Assembly (NCBI RefSeq): GCF_031951985.1
Contig: NZ_JAVLVU010000001.1
Span: 3,782,001 to 3,846,000, forward strand
DNA: 64,000 nt
Origin: Mucilaginibacter terrae
GTDB lineage: Bacteria; Bacteroidota; Bacteroidia; Sphingobacteriales; Sphingobacteriaceae
Direction of reading: 5' to 3'
Below, one piece after another: positions 59,417 through 64,000 of this stretch. The notes below the pieces were generated by a model. It was not told the origin of the DNA. It did not search any database and saw only the letters and a program-made list of their open reading frames with translations. The first letter of the stretch is position 1. The number at the start of each line of letters is the position of its first letter. Position numbers and translations under genes: made by a program.

Positions 59417-60502
59417 TCAAAACCCATTCATCGCCTCAACAACCTGCTCAATCTGCTCTTCAGTGTGCCAGTAAGAACAGGGTAGGCTCAATGTGGTTTG
59501 GTGAATCTCTTTGGCTATTGGGAAATTCTGCCCCTTTAATACCTCCTGCATGGCCTTTTGCTCGTGCGGTGGTACGGGATAATGTATTTCGGTGCCGATG
59601 CATTTTTCAAGGAGGTAGGCTTTCAAATCATCGCGGCGCTCGTGGCGTACGTTAAAAATGTGGTAAACATCTTCGTAACCGTCTTCTACAACAGGTAAAA
59701 TAAAATCTGATTTCAAATGCTGTAAATACAAGTTAGCCAACTTGCGTTTGTGATTGTTTATATCATCAAGAGCTTCCAGCTTTACGCTCAAAAATGCAGC
59801 CTGCAGTTCATCCAGCCGTGAGTTGGTGCCTATGCGTTCGTTATAATATTTCTTGTCCGACCCATAGTTACGCAATTGCATGATGATGCCAGCCAAACGT
59901 TCATCGTTGGTGTTGACAGCCCCGGCATCGCCCAGTGCCCCTAAGTTTTTGGTTGGGTAAAAGCTGAACGCGCCAAACTCGCCAAAGGTTCCGGTTTTTT
60001 GCCCGTTTAAAGTTGCACCGTGTGCCTGGGCGCAGTCTTCAACCAAAACTAAATTGTGCTTGTTTTTAATTGTCAGTATGGCTTCCATAGCACAGCACTT
60101 GCCGTACAGGTGTACCGCCATAATGGCGCGGGTACGCGGCGTAATGGCTTGCTCAATTAGTTTAGGGTCGATGTTGTAAGTACGTATGTCAGGCTCAACC
60201 AATACCGGTGTTAGGTTGTTGTTGAGGATAGCCAATATAGTAGCGATATAGGTATTGGAAGGTACAATAACCTCGCTTCCGGGTTCAAAGTTATAGGCCT
60301 TTAAAGCCAGCGTAAGTGCGTCCAGTCCGTTGGCAACACCAATGCAGTAAGTGGAATTATTCCAGGCAGCATATTCCTGCTCAAATTTTTTAACCGAATT
60401 CCCCAATATGTACCAGCCCGATGCCAAGAACTCATCAAACTGTTGTTTAAAACGCGCTGTAAAAGGTTTGTTCAGTTCCAGCAGGTTTTCGTAGGCTATC
60501 AT
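59417..60502 (-). CDS. DegT/DnrJ/EryC1/StrS-family sugar aminotransferase (FdtB/QdtB-like)
   Basis: 361 residues. PLP enzyme that aminates a 3-keto sugar nucleotide. The PLP lysine is K185 in FSFYPTKNLGALGDAGA; EDCAQAHGA (155-163) and the N-terminal GVANGLDALTLAL are family hallmarks. With the adjacent FdtA-like isomerase this predicts dTDP-3-amino-3,6-dideoxyhexose (Fuc3N or Qui3N). The gene overlaps fdtA by 4 bases. No dTDP-glucose synthesis genes (rmlA/rmlB) are in the window. Confidence 0.88.
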   Translation of the reverse strand: MIAYENLLELNKPFTARFKQQFDEFLASGWYILGNSVKKFEQEYAAWNNSTYCIGVANGLDALTLALKAYNFEPGSEVIVPSNTYIATILAILNNNLTPVLVEPDIRTYNIDPKLIEQAITPRTRAIMAVHLYGKCCAMEAILTIKNKHNLVLVEDCAQAHGATLNGQKTGTFGEFGAFSFYPTKNLGALGDAGAVNTNDERLAGIIMQLRNYGSDKKYYNERIGTNSRLDELQAAFLSVKLEALDDINNHKRKLANLYLQHLKSDFILPVVEDGYEDVYHIFNVRHERRDDLKAYLLEKCIGTEIHYPVPPHEQKAMQEVLKGQNFPIAKEIHQTTLSLPCSYWHTEEQIEQVVEAMNGF

Positions 60503-60885
60503 GACGGTTGTTGTTGATTGTGATCGTAAGGGGTAAAGATATAATCGGAAGCATCAAATGGCGTGCTGGCCAAAACCAATAAAATGGCATCAGCGCTAAA
60601 ATTAGTCATCACGTGCCAGTCTTTAGTTTCTAATATCAGGCATTTTCGAGGTGTGTCCAGTTCAATATGCTCAATAGTATCCCCATCATCGTTAATAATG
60701 GTGCAGCTGCCCTGAATGCATATAGCCGCCTGCACGGTTTGGTGGTGACGGTGTCCACCACGTGCCGAATTATCTACGCCGTAAATGTAAAACAAGCGTT
60801 TAATTTGAAATGGAATGGCTTCATCTAATACCGTTAAATTACCCCGGCTATCGCTAAAGGTGGGAATATCAATTAAGTAAGCCAT
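60499..60885 (-). CDS. Sugar 3,4-ketoisomerase (FdtA/QdtA-type cupin)
   Basis: 128 residues. Cupin: IDIPTFSDSRGNLTVLDEAI (residues ~5-24), YIYGVDNSARGGHRHHQTVQ (catalytic and metal-side histidines), QAAICIQGSCTIINDDGD. FdtA/QdtA isomerise dTDP-4-keto-6-deoxyglucose to the 3-keto sugar, producing substrate for the aminotransferase. Their adjacency with overlapping ends supports coupled expression. Whether the product has galacto or gluco configuration cannot be told. Confidence 0.88.
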   Translation of the reverse strand: MAYLIDIPTFSDSRGNLTVLDEAIPFQIKRLFYIYGVDNSARGGHRHHQTVQAAICIQGSCTIINDDGDTIEHIELDTPRKCLILETKDWHVMTNFSADAILLVLASTPFDASDYIFTPYDHNQQQPS

Positions 60886-61751
60886 TATGTTGTTGCGGCC
60901 TGTGCCGACTGTGAAATAAAATTATCAAGTTCGTCTAAAAGTTTGCCGCTTTTTTCGGCATTTACCTTGCGGGCAAACAGATCCTCAGTTTTTTTGAGGG
61001 CTTCCAGGTCGCTTAAATTAAGCACCTTAGGGTGCGCACCTCCGGCCGACCAGTCAATGTACCGGTAATCGTTGTTTACCAATTCATTTTTATAAGGCGA
61101 ATTCATTAAAACGGTTTGGAAAACAAATTCGTCGCTTCCCCAGGTTAGTAGAAAAAAACGCTCTAATTGAGGATTGTTTTCTACATAATTAACAACATAC
61201 ATTGCCCGTTCAGGGTTCATCATCCAAAACATAGCCTTGCCGTAGGGTTTTAAATCAAGCGGCAAACTACGTTTGGGTGTGAGTTTATTGATCAGCCATT
61301 CCAGGCGGTGACGACCTTTGAACGTAAAATTGGTAAAGTGATACTTGGTAATCCGCGGCTGCGCTTCCACCCAAACGCGCTCAATGCTTTGGTATTCAAT
61401 AAACTGTTTACCTTTATTATGCTCAAAAAAATTGAGCATATACTCGGCAGATTTTAGCGGATAATCCTGCCCGCTCATGAAGTTAATGTATTCGTACTCA
61501 ATGCCGGTAGCCACAATTTCTTTAATGCATTTAAAGGTGGCTTTTATGGTATTGTAACCTGCCCAGCGCACATCTTCGCGGTCTTTTATAAAATATACAT
61601 TAGGGTATTTGCGCAGATATAAATAAGGCTCGATCGAAAACTTTTTATCAACGTGGATATAGAAATCAAATTGCGGATGAGCGATTGCTTTGATCAGCCT
61701 CTCGGTTAACTGGGGGTTAGTATAAGTAAGAATTAAATGCGCGATCTTCAT
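60885..61751 (-). CDS. GT14 glycosyltransferase, second copy (EPS locus)
   Basis: 288 residues from ATG 61751 (MKIAHLILTYTNPQLTERLI); the longer frame (61769) has six extra codons and is less like the paralogue. Same motifs as the first GT14: YINFMSGQDYPLKSAEYMLN, TWGSDEFVFQTVLMNSPYKN. Both genes lie at the flanks of the EPS locus and probably act on the same polymer. Its stop overlaps the fdtA start by 1 base. No signal peptide. Confidence 0.86.
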   Translation of the reverse strand: MKIAHLILTYTNPQLTERLIKAIAHPQFDFYIHVDKKFSIEPYLYLRKYPNVYFIKDREDVRWAGYNTIKATFKCIKEIVATGIEYEYINFMSGQDYPLKSAEYMLNFFEHNKGKQFIEYQSIERVWVEAQPRITKYHFTNFTFKGRHRLEWLINKLTPKRSLPLDLKPYGKAMFWMMNPERAMYVVNYVENNPQLERFFLLTWGSDEFVFQTVLMNSPYKNELVNNDYRYIDWSAGGAHPKVLNLSDLEALKKTEDLFARKVNAEKSGKLLDELDNFISQSAQAATT

Positions 61752-61964
61752 AAAAACAGTAACTCTCAATTACTAAGAGTTAACTTTAAGTACAGGTATA
61801 TACGACAAAACTATGCCAAGTTATTTAACAAATATTAAGGTTTGTTAAAAACAGGATGTGTTTCTTAGAGCAAATGGCTCTAAATAGGTTGTAACACGCA
61901 TTTGACAAGGCGACTTTTTATTTAATTAACTAAAATGTTACATTAGCCCATTGTATTGTATTAA

Positions 61965-62669
61965 ATGAGGAATAAAAAGGCGCCGCATATTAGTGTGGCT
62001 ATTGATTGTATTGTTTTTGGGTTTGATGGTTCGGACATGAAACTACTGTTGATACAGCGTGGTTTTGACCCCGAGCGGAACAAATGGAGCCTTATGGGCG
62101 GTTATGTTGATGAAGATGAAAGCGTTGATGCAGCATCGGGCCGAATACTTGAAAACCTTACTGGGCTAAGCGGGGTATACCTCGAACAACTGCATACTTT
62201 TGGCTCGGTAAAGCGCGATACCAACGAACGCACCATCAGCATCACCTATTTTGCCCTTATTGATATTGCCAAATACAAGCAGCAATTAAGTGCCGATTAT
62301 CATGCCGAGTGGTTCCCGGTAAATAATATTCCTAAGTTGATTTTCGACCATAATGAGATGGTGGAAATGGCTAAAAAACGCCTGCAATACAAAGCCGCCC
62401 TGCACCCCGTGGTGTTTGAACTGCTGCCCGAAAAATTTACCCTGCCGCAAATACAAAGCATGTACGATGCTATTTACGAGGTGAATTTTGATAAGCGTAA
62501 CTTTAGCCGTAAGCTGCTTTCAACCGGTTTGTTGATTAAACTGAACGAAAAAGACAAGATGGGCTCGAAAAAAGGGGCCTTTTATTACACGCTTGATAAA
62601 GACAAGTATGAAGAGAACCTGTTTAAAATTTTCAGCCTTATTATTACCCCTGATCACCTGCAGTTTTAG
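61965..62669 (+). CDS. araR: AraR-like NUDIX-family transcriptional regulator
   Basis: 234 residues. Nudix domain 1-145 with a degenerate box: G46-GYVDEDE...R60-ILENLTGL, where the RExxEE glutamates are lost (I61, N64, L65), as expected for non-catalytic sensors of the NrtR/AraR group. The C-terminal ~85 residues (LPQIQSMYDAIYEVNFDKRN, SRKLLSTGLLIKL) form the winged helix that binds DNA. In Bacteroides a NUDIX-type AraR controls arabinose genes. The neighbour araB and a 9-bp inverted repeat between them support this role. Gene symbol by analogy. Confidence 0.85.
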   Translation: MRNKKAPHISVAIDCIVFGFDGSDMKLLLIQRGFDPERNKWSLMGGYVDEDESVDAASGRILENLTGLSGVYLEQLHTFGSVKRDTNERTISITYFALIDIAKYKQQLSADYHAEWFPVNNIPKLIFDHNEMVEMAKKRLQYKAALHPVVFELLPEKFTLPQIQSMYDAIYEVNFDKRNFSRKLLSTGLLIKLNEKDKMGSKKGAFYYTLDKDKYEENLFKIFSLIITPDHLQF

Positions 62670-62724
62670 TAGCAAAAAATTTTTGCAGAGGCACAAGATA
62701 ACCCCTACATTTACATCCTGAAAT

Positions 62725-62749
62725 ATTAAACGTCAAAATAACGTTTAAT
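62725..62749 (+). promoter_or_regulatory. Putative AraR operator in front of araB
   Basis: Perfect inverted repeat ATTAAACGT (62725-62733), 7-base spacer, ACGTTTAAT (62741-62749), ending 12 bases before the araB ATG. A near-consensus -7 box TACATTTA lies upstream at 62706-62713, so the site is placed downstream of transcription start, as for a repressor. Confidence 0.6.
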
Positions 62750-62761
62750 TGAAAAATAACC

Positions 62762-64000
62762 ATGACTGATAAACCTCAATATGTAATTGGCGTTGATTAC
62801 GGCTCGGACTCGGTACGCTCTGTAATTGTTAACGCTGCCGACGGTAAAGAACTGGCTACCTCGGTGTTCTATTATCCGCGCTGGCAAAAACAACAGTACT
62901 GCGATGCCGCCAACAACCAATTCCGCCAGCATCCTTTAGATTATGTTGAAGGCCTGGAAAGCACTATTAAAGCATGTATTGCCAAAGCCGGAGCCGAAGT
63001 GGCCTCACAAATAAAAGCCATTGCGGTTGATACCACAGGTTCTACACCGGTAGCGGTAAACAAAGCCGGTGTGCCATTGGCATTATTACCCGAATTTGAG
63101 CACCACCCGGCTGCCATGTTTGTGCTTTGGAAAGACCATACCTCGGTTAAAGAAGCTGCCGAAATAAACGAACACGCCACTAAATTCGATATTAACTACC
63201 TGCAATACGTAGGTGGTATTTACTCGTCAGAGTGGTTTTGGGCAAAGTTGCTGCACATCCTTCGTACCGATGAGATAGTGCGCAACAATATATACTCTTG
63301 GGTTGAGCATTGCGACTGGATTCCGTTTTTATTAACCGGCGGTACCGATGCCGACCAAATTATGCGTGGCCGTTGTTCATCAGGCCATAAAGGTTTATGG
63401 GCTGCCGAGTTTGGTGGTTTACCTCCTGATGAGTTCTTCTCCTCGTTAGACCCGCTTTTAAAAGGATTTACTGAGCGTTTATATAAAGAAACTTATACAT
63501 CAGATGTTCCTGCCGGAAACTTATCTCCTGAGTGGGCTGAACGTTTAGGCCTATCAACCGATGTATTGGTAGGTGTTGGTGCATTTGATGCCCACATGGG
63601 TGCCGTTGGCGGCCAAATTGAGCCTTATCACCTGAGCAAGGTAATGGGAACCTCAACCTGTGATATTTTGGTTGCCCCAAACCGCGATATGGAAGGCAAA
63701 CTGGTTAAAGGTATTTGCGGACAGGTTGACGGCTCGGTTATTCCAGGCATGGCAGGTTTAGAAGCCGGTCAATCGGCCTTTGGCGATACGTATGCCTGGT
63801 TTAAAAACCTGTTGGCCTGGCCTATTCAAAACCTGCTGAATGATTCGGCCGTAGTTGACGTGCAAACCGCCGAAGCTTTAAAAGAAGAAATGATCGGTAA
63901 GATCATCCCCGAACTAAGCAAAGCCGCCGCAGCTTTACCGTTAGACGAGAAAGCCGAACTGGCTACCGATTGGTTTAACGGCCGCCGTACGCCCGATGCC
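62762..64000 (+). CDS. araB: Ribulokinase, N-terminal 413 codons (3' truncated by window edge)
   Basis: FGGY-family carbohydrate kinase. ATG at 62762. The start VIGVDYGSDSVRSVIVN has the N-terminal phosphate loop (DYGSDS), followed by IKAIAVDTTGSTPVAVNKAG. EFEHHPAAMFVLWKDHTSVK and VEHCDWIPFLLTGG are typical of ribulokinases, as is VGVGAFDAHMGAVGGQIEPY (sugar-binding Asp in AFDAH). It phosphorylates L-ribulose in arabinose breakdown. The frame is open to the last base of the window; the full protein is expected to be about 560 residues. Genes for araD and araA would be expected beyond the window. Confidence 0.93.
   Translation, partial: MTDKPQYVIGVDYGSDSVRSVIVNAADGKELATSVFYYPRWQKQQYCDAANNQFRQHPLDYVEGLESTIKACIAKAGAEVASQIKAIAVDTTGSTPVAVNKAGVPLALLPEFEHHPAAMFVLWKDHTSVKEAAEINEHATKFDINYLQYVGGIYSSEWFWAKLLHILRTDEIVRNNIYSWVEHCDWIPFLLTGGTDADQIMRGRCSSGHKGLWAAEFGGLPPDEFFSSLDPLLKGFTERLYKETYTSDVPAGNLSPEWAERLGLSTDVLVGVGAFDAHMGAVGGQIEPYHLSKVMGTSTCDILVAPNRDMEGKLVKGICGQVDGSVIPGMAGLEAGQSAFGDTYAWFKNLLAWPIQNLLNDSAVVDVQTAEALKEEMIGKIIPELSKAAAALPLDEKAELATDWFNGRRTPDA

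Noticed and set aside
59347..59655. 102-aa plus-strand ORF over a repeat and the end of the aminotransferase gene
   Set aside because: Half is repeat DNA, half is antisense to a conserved gene.
62673..62687. GCAAAAAATTTTTGC palindrome after araR as a terminator
   Set aside because: The stem is A/T only with one GC pair at each end and no following T-run; probably chance in AT-rich DNA.

Overview
The window reads as a chromosomal segment of a member of the Bacteroidota, most like the family Sphingobacteriaceae (Mucilaginibacter/Pedobacter type; the genus is an inference). The evidence is the TAnnTTTG -7 promoter boxes, the rarity of strong Shine-Dalgarno sequences, family content (GH92 mannosidase, DUF5686 protein, SDR-type threonine dehydrogenase, CruF/CrtD/CrtW carotenoid enzymes, AraR-like NUDIX regulator) and dense short palindromic repeats. 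No rRNA, tRNA, CRISPR array, prophage or full insertion sequence was seen. The window opens inside dnaA and ends inside araB.

Layout. 1-9,000: end of dnaA, a small NTF2-like secreted protein, a Uma2 gene broken by a stop codon, a NUDIX hydrolase, a LemA-TPM-TPM cell-envelope operon, a GH92 alpha-mannosidase, a REP-associated transposase (RAYT) flanked by its own palindromes, and trhO. 9,000-30,300: mostly housekeeping genes (DUF5686 outer-membrane protein, kbl and tdh for threonine breakdown, pheS, yebC, asd, hemH, two peptidases, two GNATs, regulators). Within it lie a toxin-antitoxin pair whose antitoxin is frameshifted, a Rieske-fold lipoprotein without cluster ligands, and a protein with seven LGFKPRFKAG-type repeats. 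30,300-39,600 (minus strand): a carotenoid-tailoring block, crtW-ispH-cruF-cruC-like glycosyltransferase-two acyltransferases-alpha/beta hydrolase-crtD, then a PH-domain protein and tilS. It predicts a keto, 1'-hydroxylated, glycosylated and possibly acylated carotenoid; crtB, crtI and crtY are not here. 39,600-42,000: a large OstA-like protein.

42,000-61,750: an exopolysaccharide locus. It holds a hexapeptide acetyltransferase, at least seven glycosyltransferases (GT2, GT4, GT14), a flippase, a Wzy-like polymerase/ligase, a Wzc-like chain-length protein with no C-terminal tyrosines, a half-size TolC-like protein and an FdtA/FdtB pair for a 3-amino-3,6-dideoxyhexose. Embedded on the opposite strand is a partner-switching module (membrane protein, REC-PP2C phosphatase, STAS antagonist, HATPase kinase) that may control polymer production. 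61,960-64,000: an AraR-like NUDIX/winged-helix regulator and ribulokinase araB, with a perfect 9-bp inverted repeat between them that looks like the operator.

Short repeats form several families. Family A is a 29-bp-stem palindrome with four copies, all intergenic. Family B has three related copies. Family C has two composite copies. Family D is a C-rich hairpin that begins at, or directly after, the stop codons of five unrelated genes. Gene functions are assigned from motifs recognised by eye; no database search was possible.
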